Origin: Shinisaurus crocodilurus
Lineage: Eukaryota > Chordata > Lepidosauria > Squamata > Shinisauridae
Direction of reading: 5' to 3'
NCBI GenBank assembly: GCA_021292165.1
Contig: CM037876.1
Location: 115,387,379 to 115,451,378 of the forward strand
DNA: 64,000 nt
Positions 34,885 through 45,113 of the stretch are shown one piece after another (the stretch's first letter is position 1; every line of letters starts with the position of its first letter). The position numbers were made by a program, and so were the translations under genes. The notes below the pieces were generated by a model. It did no database searches and had not been told where the DNA came from. It was given only the letters and a program-made list of their open reading frames with translations.

Positions 34885-37233
34885 CAGAAATTACAGAAAG
34901 TGGAGGAAGGAACTAGAGGATCGGCTATCCTTGACCTGATTCTAACCAACAGAGACGAGTTAGTGGATAAAGTGGCAGTTTCGGGAACTCTGGGGGAAAG
35001 TGACCATGTTATACTTGAGTTCTTGATTCTAACGGAAGCAAAAGCTGAGTGTAGCCAAACACGTACCCTGGATTTTAGGAAAGCCAATTTTAACAAACTC
35101 AGAACAATGATTAGTAAGATCCCATGGCAAGTGACTCTCACGAGAAAGGGAGCCCAGGAGGGGTGGGAGTTTTTAAAAAAGGAAATTTTAAAGGCACAAT
35201 TGCAAACAATTCCCAAAAGGAAAAAAGGCAGAGGGCAACAGAAGAAGCCAATGTGGCTTCACAATAAACTCAAAGACGACCTGAAAACAAAAAAGGACAC
35301 GTATAGGAAGTGGAAGGAAGGACAGGCTACAAGTGAAGAGTACAGGCAGGTAGCACAGAACTGCAGGAATAGTGTCAGGAAGGCTAAAGCTGAGAATGAG
35401 CTAAGGTTAGCGAGGAATGCTAAAAGCAACAAAAAGCTTTCTTCAGATACATGCACAGTAAAAGACAGAAGAAAGAACTGGTGGTTCAACTACGCAATGA
35501 GGATGGCAAATTGATAACAGAAGACAAAGAAAAGGCAGAAGTGTTCAATTCCTACTTCGGCTCGGTCTTCTCCCAAAAGAGGGTCTATGACCCCCCTGGC
35601 AAACCTGAAGTGCAGACTGAAGGGGCAGGATTGCAGCTTGAGATTAATAGGCAAATGGTCAAGGAGCACCTGATTACTCTGAACGAGTTTAAATCTCCAG
35701 GGCCTGATGAGCTGCATCCTAGAGTAATAAAGGAACTGGCAGAAGAACTCTCAGAACCACTGTCTATTATCTTTGAGAAATCATGGAGGACAGGTGAAGT
35801 GCCAGACGACTGGAGGAGGGCAAATGTTGTTCCCATCTTCAAAAAGGGCAAGAAGGAGGAACCTGGGAACTATAGGCCAGTCAGTCTGACATCAATCCCC
35901 GGGAAGATTTTTGAGCAGATTATAAAGAAGTCAGTCTGCAAGCACCTTGAAAACAATGCAGGGATTACTAGAAGCCAGCATGGATTTGTCAAGAACAAAT
36001 CCTGTCAGACTAATCTGATCTCATTTTTTGATCGGGTAACCTCCCTTGTGGACTGTGGGAATGCTGTGGACATTATATATCTGGACTTCAGCAAAGCTTT
36101 CGACAAAGTGCCTCATGATATCCTGATTAGTAAGCTAGCTAAGAGTGGGCTAGATGGAACAACTATCAGGTGGATCCACAATTGGCTACAGAATCGGACT
36201 CAAAGAGTGCTTATCAATGGTTCCTTCTCAAACTGGGGAGAGGTAACGAGCGGGGTACCACAGGGCTCGGTCCTGGGCCCGGTGCTCTTCAACATTTTTA
36301 TTAATGACTTGGATCAGGAGGTACGGGGAATGCTTATCAAATTTGCAGATGACACAAAGTTGGGTGGAACAGCTAATACTCTGGAAGACAGAAACAAAAT
36401 TCAAAGTGACCTCGATAGGCTGGAGCGCTGGGCCGAAAACAACAGAATGAAATTTAATAGGGATAAATGCCAAGTGCTGCACCTAGGGAGAGGAAACCAA
36501 ATGCAGAGTTACAGAATGGGGGACACTTGGCTCAACAATACTACAAGTGAGAAGGATCTTGGAATTGTGGTAGATCACAAACTGAATATGAGCCAGCAAT
36601 GCGATGTGGCTGCAAAGAAGGCAAATGCAATTTTGGGCTGTATTAATAGAAGTATAGCTTCCAAATCGCGGGAAGTGATAATTCCCCTTTACTCGGCACT
36701 GGTTAGGCCTCATCTTGAGTACTGCGTCCAGTTCTGGGCACCACACTTTCAGAAGGATGTAGACAAACTGGAGAGGGTTCAGAGGAGGGCAACAAAGATG
36801 ATAAAGGGACTGGAAACAAGGCCCTATGAGGAGAGACTGAAAGAACTGGGCATGTTTAGCCTTCAGAAGAGGAGACTGAGGGGAGATATGATCGCACTCT
36901 TCCAGTATTTGAAGGGATGTCACACAGAGGAGGGCAAAGATCTCTTCTCGATCATCCCAGTTTGCAGGACACGGAATAATGGGCTCAAGTTACAGGAACC
37001 TAGATTCCACCTAAACATCAGGAAAAATTTCCTGACTGTCAGAGCAATAAGACAATGGAATCAACTACCTAGGGAGGTTGTGGGCTCTCCCACTCTGGAG
37101 GCATTCAAGGTGCAGCTGGACAGCCATCTGTCAGGGATGCTTTGACCTAGATTCCTGCATTGAGCAGGGGGTTGGACTTGATGGCCTTGTAGGCCCCTTC
37201 CAACTCTACTTTTCTATGATTCTATGATTCTAT
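34885..37233 (+). mobile_element. CR1 LINE, 2.3 kb, 5'-truncated
   Basis: It starts inside the endonuclease-RT linker and ends in the ATTCTATG tail. TGAGTTA occurs at both borders (34878-34884, 37233-37239). One copy may be shared with the tail, and CR1 usually makes no clear duplication. Skipping it restores YLGIGFNSNLSWRLQLRAAK in the I-like host element. The open frame of 34900-35514 must shift near 35440 to enter the 564-codon frame that follows. Confidence 0.93.
35451..37145 (+). CDS. CR1 ORF2, RT and C-terminal part
   Basis: This 564-codon open frame encodes a CR1-clade reverse transcriptase. RT motifs in order: FKSPGPDELHPRVIK (about residue 80), WRRANVVPIFKKG and NYRPVSLTSIPGKIFEQ, then [49 protein letters not shown] and [14 protein letters not shown] is the normal CR1 form of the catalytic box. 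The C-terminal region holds [14 protein letters not shown] and ends at the usual CR1 stop. The protein would nick and copy its own RNA at chromosomal targets. The missing 5' part and one frameshift make this copy inactive. The first methionine is incidental, because the frame is really a continuation of ORF2. Confidence 0.93.
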   Translation: MHSKRQKKELVVQLRNEDGKLITEDKEKAEVFNSYFGSVFSQKRVYDPPGKPEVQTEGAGLQLEINRQMVKEHLITLNEFKSPGPDELHPRVIKELAEELSEPLSIIFEKSWRTGEVPDDWRRANVVPIFKKGKKEEPGNYRPVSLTSIPGKIFEQIIKKSVCKHLENNAGITRSQHGFVKNKSCQTNLISFFDRVTSLVDCGNAVDIIYLDFSKAFDKVPHDILISKLAKSGLDGTTIRWIHNWLQNRTQRVLINGSFSNWGEVTSGVPQGSVLGPVLFNIFINDLDQEVRGMLIKFADDTKLGGTANTLEDRNKIQSDLDRLERWAENNRMKFNRDKCQVLHLGRGNQMQSYRMGDTWLNNTTSEKDLGIVVDHKLNMSQQCDVAAKKANAILGCINRSIASKSREVIIPLYSALVRPHLEYCVQFWAPHFQKDVDKLERVQRRATKMIKGLETRPYEERLKELGMFSLQKRRLRGDMIALFQYLKGCHTEEGKDLFSIIPVCRTRNNGLKLQEPRFHLNIRKNFLTVRAIRQWNQLPREVVGSPTLEAFKVQLDSHLSGML

Positions 37234-37265
37234 GAGTTAAAACCAATACCCAGATATTTAAAATA

Positions 37266-37433
37266 CAGTATTTTTCCATGTATAAGACTATACTTTTTCC
37301 TAAAATTGTTAGACTAAAAATTGAGGGTCGTCTTATACACGGAAGTAAGCCAAGGAGAGAACCGCGCAGTTGCGAAACTGCCCAGTGGGGGGCGTCTTAT
37401 ACATGGGGGCGTCTTATAGACGGAAAAATACGG
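37266..37433. mobile_element. TA-flanked MITE, CAGTATTTTTCC ends
   Basis: Left CAGTATTTTTCCATGTATAA mirrors the complement of the right end, CCGTATTTTTCCGTCTATAA. TA lies on both sides (37264-37265, 37434-37435). The word GTCTTATA and GGGGGCGTC repeat inside. Skipping it restores QKCYFKYLGIG in the host RT. The TA target suggests the Tc1/mariner group. Confidence 0.8.
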
Positions 37434-37736
37434 TAGCATTTTTGTTCAATGGGTTTGCCATCCAGTCTCCAACTATGGCATTTTCCCTTCTTCCCAAAGA
37501 CCACCACTTTTGTTTTAGAATGTTGACTATTAGCTGCTATTTCATGCAAAAAACACTCAACCTGCTCAAAAGTCTCAGCATCCCAATTAGGGTAGCAGAG
37601 AGCATAACAATGTCATCAGCATATAAAAGAACTGAGAGTTTAACATCCTGAATGGAAACTGGAAAGTATTCTAAACCTCTCAGTTCTTGAACAATATCAT
37701 TGATACAGAAGTTGAATTAAAAAAGGGGCTAATATG

Positions 37737-38190
37737 TAGGGGTGTTCATCCTACCTTTGGGGGGTGCTTGCCTTTTCTCGGCGAGCACCCCCCCGAAGGC
37801 CTGAATCCCCGCGCCACTCGATCCACCCTGCCAGCGGCGCGGGGTCCCGTCGCGTCATTTCCAGCTGCCAGGAAGTGACGTGACATCGCACTACACTTTT
37901 AGCATAAAAACCAGGGCAACCCAGTTTAAAACAGCCGTGAATAGCAAATCACAGCCGTTTTAAGCTAGGTTGCCCTGGCTTTTGCGTTAAAAACGTAGCA
38001 CAGGGTCCCATCGCGTCACTTCCTGCTAGTCGGAAATGACGCGACGGGACCCCGCGCTGCCAGTGCGGCGTGGAGCGGTGAGACGAGTGGCAGGCAGGTA
38101 AGGCGTGCGAGTCTCGGGGGGGCAGAGCGGGGCCAATTTCAGCCTCACTTCAGCCCCCCGAGACTCGCGATTACTCTCAGATACATGCAG
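37737..38190. mobile_element. GC-rich foldback element with long hairpin
   Basis: This 454-base insertion sits between QDCIL and APF of the host RT and is flanked by TAATATG (37730-37736 and 38191-38197). Its centre is a long inverted repeat, about 37835 to 38070. GGCGCGGGGTCCCGTCGCGT pairs with its complement near 38040-38060, and AACCAGGGCAACC pairs with GGTTGCCCTGG. Each arm contains the small palindrome of GTCGCGTCATTTCC and GGAAGTGACG. The left end begins TAGGGGTGTTCATCC. A related start, TAGGGATGTAACC, lies in the mariner MITE at about 46578. It is non-coding. Confidence 0.78.
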
Positions 38191-39793
38191 TAATATGCAG
38201 TCCTGGGGAACAACCCTGTCAGTGGGAATATTATCAGTTAGCAAACCATTTGTCCCAGATCTAACCCTAAGAAAAGTATTAGTATGCAACAGCTGCATTT
38301 TAAAAAACCAGCCTTCTGTCAATATTAGTGGTGGCTAATTTTTGCCAAAGGCATCCTCTGTCTATAACAGTGATAGCGAACCTTTTTGAGCCCAAGTGCC
38401 CAAACTGCAACATAAAACCAACTTATTTATTTCAAAGTGCCAACACTGCAATTAAACCTGAATACCAAGGTTTTAGTTTTAGAAAAACAACTCATACAGT
38501 TGTCCAAACTAATTAACCTCTTTTGTCTTAAAAGAAAAACACAATAGCAGAGCTTTCAATGATACAGTTTTTTGTTGGGGAAAAAAATCAACTCAAAAAA
38601 TTATTATAGTATTACATTGTACACATAGCCTGAAGGGAATTTATACAAACTTTTTTAATAATTAGGCATATGTATTTTTGGATAAGGGATTCTCAACTTG
38701 TAATATGATTATATGCCAGACTGAAATTGTATGGGGCAAGCTTTACCCCAGGTCCTTTCCCTGCTTCTACAGGTGTCGGATTAGTAAAAGTAAAAGTCAA
38801 CCTGTACTAGGATGAGCAAGATAAACAAGAAAACTAAACGTGCTTAACACATTTTAAACACTTTATGTCTTGGACTGCAAACACTGCATTAGGTAAAAGT
38901 TCGCATTGGGCATGCTTTTGCACAATTAATGTGATTTTTGCTATTGCATGCATGCTGATAATTTGTCAAACCTTGGCTCATACTCCTGTTAGTTTGAGAG
39001 CAACACATGCTGCACTCAGGTCAACTGTTAGGGCTTTACATCCAAGCCATGCTCTGTGCATCATTCTTCAAAATCTTTTAAATGTGAATACAATGTAGAA
39101 AAGAATTCTGTAACAGGAATTCTAGAACAAAATCATTCTGTTCCACAGCGTGAGAAAGAACAAGATCATTAGTGTTTTTGGTAATTAGGATCTATACTTG
39201 GTAATCCTGAATTTAACATGTAATTTAGGCTGTAATCCTATACATGTCTACTTTGAAGTAAATTCCACTGAGTTCAGGAAACGATCCTCCACCACTGTAA
39301 ATAAATGATGAAAGAGGCTCTCTCTGACTATGCAGCAGCTGGAGGAATAGAGCACCATGAGACTTGAGTATTCTGAGGTTTTGAATTATTTTTAAGAGAG
39401 TAGTGAGCGAGGTGGGTGTGTGTGTGCATTAGCGAGAGCAAGCAAGCAAGCAAGAGATCTTGCGTGCGTTTATGCCCTTATTTCTTTCTGTATTGTTTGC
39501 AACACACTCTTTGAAGGTTTTCTTCTACTGACCACCAGTAGTATATATGCCAGCTGGATTTTTGTATTGTGCTGCTTCTCACCACTGTTACTTCTGAGCA
39601 GGCGTGCAGGTTTGGGCGATGTTTGTGGTGGATACACAAAGGGTGGATTTGCGGGTGTTCTGAGAACTTGCTGCTGTGCCTGTGGGTTACGTCCACACAC
39701 ATGTCCATGGTTGTCATACCCATATTGCTGGGAGAGCAGCAGATGACAGCACTACAGCGTAGTCCAGAGTTATCCAGTCTGCTAACGGGCTGG

Positions 39794-40110
39794 GTTTTAT
39801 TTATTGATTTGATTTGTACCCTGCACTCAAGGGGTACAAAGAAAATTGGCACTCAAGGTGGCTTACAATCACAAATAAACTTGATAAAAACAGTAAACTA
39901 ATACATTCAAACACATTAAAAACACAGCAACAGGTGGGGACTAGCACCCAGGTCTCTTACCACTACACTGGCTCTCATATTTGTTTTGCCTTTCCTCCAG
40001 GAACAAATGATCTCTCCATTTTTACCCTCACAACAATCCTGTGAGGTAGGTTAGGTTGAGAGGTAGTGACTGGCCCAGATCATCCAGTAAGAAATACGAG
40101 GCATTTGCCA
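39794..40110 (-). repeat. SINE/LINE-like old repeat
   Basis: It starts with a TTTATTTATTGATT tail at the left, typical of a minus-strand 3' end. It contains ACAATCCTGTGAGGTAGGTT and ACTGGCCCAGATCATCCAGT, a module seen in widespread vertebrate SINEs. Boundaries and class are approximate. Confidence 0.45.
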
Positions 40111-40220
40111 GTCCTCTTCAGGTAGCAAAATGTCCTGGGCCAGGACTAGCTGTGTATGTATGTGTGTCCTGTTTGGCTGCTGTGTCTGAATGAGGCAGTG
40201 GGTCAGTCTCTTTCTTGAAC

Positions 40221-40221
<1 letters not shown>

Positions 40222-40275
<54 letters not shown>
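40222..40275. repeat. (GT)n(GA)n compound microsatellite
   Basis: About 12 GT units followed by about 15 GA units, inside the 2.4-kb hAT element. Confidence 0.9.
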
Positions 40276-40277
<2 letters not shown>

Positions 40278-40450
40278 TTCAGAGCAACTGGGTCCGAAGA
40301 ATCGGCTTTGAGGTAGGCAACGCTGGAGGAAGAGGAGTGTGCGCGAGCGGGGGGGGGGATTTAAAGGAGCAGCCCAGCCACTCCTTTGCAGGCAGGCAGG
40401 GCTGAGAGCGAGCGCGCGGGTGAGAGAGAGGCGGAGAGGAGCCGACCTAG

Positions 40451-40690
40451 CATTTAAAGCAGCAGGCAGCTGCCCTCCCTGCCTCGCCTCTCCCCGCTTG
40501 CTCTCCCTCCCCTCCCCTCAGGGAATCTTCATTAAAAGCGGCAGCTGCCCTCCCCACCTAGCCTCGCCCCGCTTGCTCTTCCTCCCCTCCCCTCGGGGAA
40601 TCTTCATTTAAAGCGGCAGCTGCCCTCCCCGCCTTGCCTCGCCTCTCTCCGCTTGCTCTCCTGCCCCTCCCCTCGGGAATCCTTGTGATC
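40451..40690. repeat. GC-rich minisatellite, three units of about 76 bases
   Basis: Three head-to-tail units start near 40451, 40530 and 40605, each with CATTTAAAGCGGCAGCTGCC or a close variant, then CCGCTTGCTCT and CCTCCCCTC. Unit 1 has an extra GCAGCAG. It lies at the right end of the hAT element, where the DNA looks like a CpG island but is repeat-derived. Confidence 0.75.
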
Positions 40691-41169
40691 CCTGCCTGAT
40701 CTCGCTCCTCTCGTGTGCCCACAGATTGGTCCCTGTGTGCCAGCTGTGGCATGCGTGCCATAGGTTCGCCTTCCCTGGTCTATAAGATCGAAGGCAGAGC
40801 TGAAATCCACGAAGGCAGCCAATAGGTCTTTCCTGCAATTTTGTGAGTATTTTTTTATCAAATGGTGAAGGACAAAACATTGGTCAATTGTAGATTTGCG
40901 GTTTATAAAGCCTGCTTGTTCTTCAGCAATGACAGTATTTTCAGTAGCCCAGGACTCCAGCTTACCCAACAGATATTTTGAATACAATTTAGACACAATA
41001 TTCAATCAGTGCAAGACTGTTGGTACAAAACCAAACTCTCTGCAATGCTGGCTTGTACAGTCCAACAATGCACCACCACCTTCAGCATCTTTGCTAGCTG
41101 ACATACCTCATGCACCACCTGCTGACATATCATTCACACCTAAGCTCTCATCTGCACCTGCTGATGAAG

Positions 41170-42465
41170 AACAGGTTGCTTACCTGTAACTGTGATTCTT
41201 CAAGCAGTCATCTGTGAATTCACACATACGGGCTCGTGCCTGCGCAGAGACAATTCGGGAAACTTCTAAAGCTGAGGAAAATTGGGTGGGAACCCCACTC
41301 CACCGTCTCATCGTGCATGTCCCTGCGGGTTCCCGCCCAATCCCTCGTTCCCTGAGACCACCTATTGTGACATCGGAAACGAGCAAACACTCGGTATGCA
41401 AACAGCGATACAAGGGATCGATGTCGATATCAAGAACGAACCGCTTCTGGTAGCCCCATCGATATTGACAGTGATACTGAAGCAAGAACGGTGGGTGGGC
41501 TCTGTGAATGTGGAAGGTGGAGCCATCGGTACCGTGGGTTGCTTTGGTACCGAAAGTCGAGATTGCGGGTTGCGGAGCTGACATCAAAGGTTGTTTTGAT
41601 ACCAACACAGACAGTGGCAAAGAAGGGCGGTGTGTTGAAACCGATTTAGATGAGTCTGTTTCAACCTCCTGTGCTCCTTCTTCTCGCGGTATTCAACATC
41701 TGCTTAAGCCTTCTTGGCCAGCTTCTTGGCCTTTACGATCGCGAGGCTGTGACCCGGAGCTGGAGGGTCGAGCAGGAAAAAAGGCGGGGTATAAATATAA
41801 TAAATAAATAAATAAATAAATGACTGTCTCCAGTTGTGGAGGCGTCAGCAATCCAGCAATAGAAGCTGGCATGGTCATTGGAGTTTGGAGGGTTGGAGAC
41901 ATCCACTGCCTCCACAGCCCTGGTCCACATCTCCGCTTTCAAGCGGTCTGTCCTCTGCCTCCTCGCCTACTTTGTAAACGCTTGGTAGTGGGGACACATA
42001 TCCACTACATGCCCCTCACCTAAGCAGAACATGCAGATTGAGTGGCCATCTGTCGGCGGGAGTTTGGCGCCACAACAGACGCATTTCCAAAAGGCCACCT
42101 TGAGAGGCATTGCCCCAGAATACCTCCACGGTAATCCAAGAGAAGGACAGACTAAATAAACAAATAAAATAAAAATGAGAAAGAATGAAAAAAACACTAT
42201 AGTAGAGAGAAAGATATGAATGAAAACAAAGTTTTCCTCAACAGGCTATAGGAGAAACTCTGAAAGACACCCAGCCACAATGGCGGTTGAAGAGGAACTG
42301 AGGGAATAGACAGGAACCCGCTAGAAGTATGTGCAGTAGGATGATGGCTGGTGGGGGAAGGGTTCCCGCCTAAAATTCCTCAGCATTAGAAGTTTCCCAA
42401 AGGAGGCCTCAGCGCAGGTGCAGAGCCCATATATATGTGTGATGCAAAGAGCCCACGAAGAAGAA
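41170..42465 (-). mobile_element. Internally deleted DIRS with both terminal repeats
   Basis: The left end (ACAGGTTGCTTACCTGTAAC onward) matches the 3' terminal repeat of the DIRS at 60071. The right end, read inward from 42465, matches its opposite terminus (TTCTTCGTGGGCTCTTTGCA). Both ends share GGGAAACTTCTAA and GGCGGGAACCC. Between them is only gag: a zinc-finger-like head at 42197-41967 (CVCCGAKLPPTDGHSICMFC) and a lysine-rich part. RT, RNase H and recombinase are gone. It directly abuts the I-like LINE at 41165. A bare L2 tail interrupts it. Confidence 0.78.
41770..41821 (+). mobile_element. Bare L2 3' tail inside the DIRS
   Basis: GGCGGGGTATAAATATAATA followed by AAATA repeats is an L2-type tail of about 50 bases on the strand opposite to the surrounding DIRS gag. 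It has no other L2 sequence. Confidence 0.6.
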
Positions 42466-43068
42466 TCATTTGTTCTGGTGTGGATTCCACTGGTCAAAAC
42501 TTGCAACGAGAACTACAAGTAGCTGTGAAATTGGACACATATTCCAGCAGCTTTTAGGGCTGAGCACCTATTTCCACACATCAGGGCTCAGATCCAGAGA
42601 ATTTTGGGACGCTGCAGAAGCCAACAACTGCTGTTTCCCAAGCTTTTTGCGGCCAGGTGGAGTTTTCTTCTCACTACTGCATTCAGTCCTAGGGCAGGTT
42701 CACGCGACATGACAAGTCATCGTTGTACGTTACCACAATTTATAACAATGGGCACAACAGATGATCGTCCCCTCTCATCACTAGTGTTGTTCTGCTCATA
42801 GCTAGCGTGGTTTTGCTTGGAGCCTGAGCTCCCTCCCGCTCACATCACGTATCCCAGGGGCCTTTGTGAGCCAGTCCATATCCCAGGAGTCCTCACTTCC
42901 TCGCTACATCGACTGACCCATCTCGATTGGTCCACTGAGCGCATGGGGCAGACCTTCCCTCTCCCTCCTCTCAAAGCAGGCTTGTCAGCCAAAGGAGAAT
43001 TCCAAAAGATGGCTGTGTCATGGGATCTCCCACTCACACCAGCATAAAAGTCCAAAAATCTGCCTTGG

Positions 43069-43456
43069 AATCATAGAAAAATAGAGTTGGAAGGGGCCTA
43101 CAAGGCCATCGAGTTCAACCCCCTGCTCAATGCAGGAATCCAGGTCAAAGCATCCCCGACAGATGGCTGTCCAGCCGCACCTTGAATGCCTCCAGAGTGG
43201 GAGAGCCCACCACCTCCCTAGGTAGTTGGTTCCATTGTCTTATTGCTCTAACAGTCAGGAATTTTTTCCTGATGTTCAGGTGGAATCTGGGTTCCTGTAA
43301 CTTGAACCCATTATTCCGTGTCCTGTAAACTGGGATGATCAAGAAGAGATCCTGGCCCTCCTCTTTGTGACAACCCTTTAAGTACTGGAAGAGTGCTATA
43401 GTATCTCCCTTCAGTCTCCTCTTCTGAAGGCTAAACATGCCCAGTTCTTTCAGTCT
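43069..43456 (-). mobile_element. CR1 LINE, 3' end
   Basis: The minus strand encodes MFSLQKRRLKGDTIALFQYLK through the ORF2 C-terminus (43438-43145), then the CR1 3' UTR and ATCATAGAA end. It is truncated at the 5' side where an unrelated GC-rich sequence begins. Confidence 0.93.
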
Positions 43457-44956
43457 ATATCTGAAACGGAAGGGGAGGGGGAAGAGAAGGCAGGAGCGGT
43501 GCCACTCTCTGAAGATAACCAGGACCCAGCTGTGCCATCAAGGTTGCAGCCAGAGGCGGGGAGAGTGGGGGAAGAATCTCTGGGAACAGGGAGGCAGAGC
43601 CGGGTGGAGGGGAGGAAGAGCTCCTGAGGGAAGGGGGTGGGAAGCCAGCCTCTGTAATAGATCCTCGAGAGCGGCGTTGATTACACAGGCAGGAACAGCT
43701 GACATCTCTTTCACAGTCGCTCGGCTCGGTTGGCTAACAAGACTTTTGACCCGCCTTAGGGGCAGAGTGGGTTCTCTGGTTTGAGGGTGGGAACGTGCAA
43801 AACAATTCAGTGCAGAATCAACTGTTGAACATTCCTGACTTCCCATGGATGGGATAAAGGGTATTGAATTACTTTCTTTACTTTTGTGTAACACTTTTCT
43901 GCAACCACCTGAGTTGCCCTGCTTTTGCTTAATAAAGCTTTACAAAGAAACCCGTGAGCTGTGCTTGATGATCTGGCTGGAGAGAGGGAAGGAGGAACAC
44001 GCAAGAGAGAGACACAACAGCCATAGGTCGATGGAACGCTTGCATTTCTTCTTCAGACCAATACTGTGCCTGCTGCCTCTGCTTGCCAGGTCCCTGGCCC
44101 TCTCTGACATCACCACTTGTTGAGAGGTGCCTTGCGAGGCAACAGTTGTTTGAGTGAGCTGGTATGGTGGGGAATCAATATCAGCATCCTCACCAGTGTC
44201 CATAGCGAAGTTTGAGGGAAAGCTGCGAGAAGGCAGTTGGCCCGTGTCCAAATGACTGACTTCAGACACCTTGTGAGAACTCCGGGAAGTATTTACAGAT
44301 ATCACTTGGGTGTCACTGAGCGGGGACATGATTCCCATGCTGAAGCAAGGGCGCCCCTGTGGGTGTTTACAGCAACAAGCACTGGCTTAGACAGTGCCTC
44401 AGGTGACATGGGCTAGGGGACTCATCATATGTGCGCCTTTACTGTAAAGGGGGGGGGGGAGTACCAGCATGTGTGAGTTACAAGTTTGGCATCCCTCTTC
44501 TCAAAAGCTCTGACTAATATTAGTGAACCAAGATACAAGCACAGCTACAGGGCTATCACATTGCAGCAAGCCACAACTGGAAAATGCAAGCTCCAAGGTC
44601 ACACTTAACTGCACTGGGCGAGATGGGACAGAATGGAGTCAACAGATCACAGTCTGCAGGTGGAAACCACTTGGGAGGGAGCTGGGACGAGACGGCAGCC
44701 TGTAACAGTGAAGCTAGCATTGACGTGTGTGTTGCTAGGCAGACTTGGGGATAGCGATCTGGGGGATAGAGTGGCTGCAGATTTTCCCTCTCTGGCCATG
44801 CGGCTCCATGGTATTTCTGCAGAAACAACTATGAGAGGGCTCTCCCGGGTTCACATGACACGACAAGCCATCGTTGTAAGAACAAACCCTAAAACAAACC
44901 GCTCTTTCTTATCATTGTTTCTGAGGACAAAACAGGCCATTGTGATTCACTACGAC

Positions 44957-45028
44957 CTGGGTTCGGACGACATGACAAGCAATGGTTGTCTGTTATCGTC
45001 GTTTGCTTGTCTTGTCATCCGAACCCAG
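44957..45028. mobile_element. Short palindromic MITE-like repeat
   Basis: CTGGGTTCGGACGACATGAC at the left mirrors GTCTTGTCATCCGAACCCAG at the right. Degenerate single copies of the GACATGACAAGC module occur near 44848 and 42694. No target duplication is seen. Confidence 0.55.
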
Positions 45029-45113
45029 TCCTAGTGTCTTGGCATTCCCTAGTCCTCTTCATGAAGAAGTCTCAGAGGAAGGCAGCATATGGGTTTCCTG
45101 CATTCCTCCTTGA

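Larger units (their letters stand above)
38368..40777. mobile_element. hAT-type element, 2.4 kb, no transposase
   Basis: An exact 8-bp duplication GTCTATAA flanks it (38360-38367, 40778-40785). The ends are CAGTGATAGCGAACCTTTTT and, on the other strand, CAGGGAAGGCGAACCTATGG, a Charlie-like hAT end pair. Excising it restores FDLIDRGCLWQKLATTNIDRRL in the host RT. The interior has no transposase. It carries a SINE-like segment, a TG/AG microsatellite and a GC-rich minisatellite, listed separately. Confidence 0.88.
34390..41165 (-). mobile_element. I-like LINE broken by four insertions
   Basis: The minus strand carries RT pieces related to the element at 14616-20049. 41030-40778 encodes KLYSKYLLGKLESWATENTV, EEQAGFINRKSTIDQCFVL and FVDFSSAFDLID. 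38367-38191 encodes QKLATTNIDRRL and VPQDCIL. 37736-37434 encodes LLYADDIVML. 37265-37234 encodes FKYLGIGFN. 34884-34400 encodes LSWRLQLRAAKLKSTQF and, in a shifted frame, PQLLYGAEIWGYK. The gaps are a hAT element, a foldback element, a TA-flanked MITE and a CR1. The pieces join in the correct order across each gap. The left limit is approximate. The right limit abuts a DIRS copy. Endonuclease and ORF1 were not found. Confidence 0.82.

Noticed and set aside
40300..40700. CpG island or gene promoter
   Set aside because: The GC content comes from a minisatellite and GC-rich sequence inside a hAT element with an exact 8-bp duplication. No exon or open frame follows.
43457..44000. LTR with AATAAAG poly(A) signal
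   Set aside because: It has a plausible R-U5-like stretch near 43930 but no TG..CA borders, duplication or second copy that I could find.
44840..45030. A single 190-base MITE covering both GACATGACAAGC modules
   Set aside because: Only the right 72 bases form clean inverted repeats, and no duplication flanks the larger unit. I annotated the smaller palindrome only.
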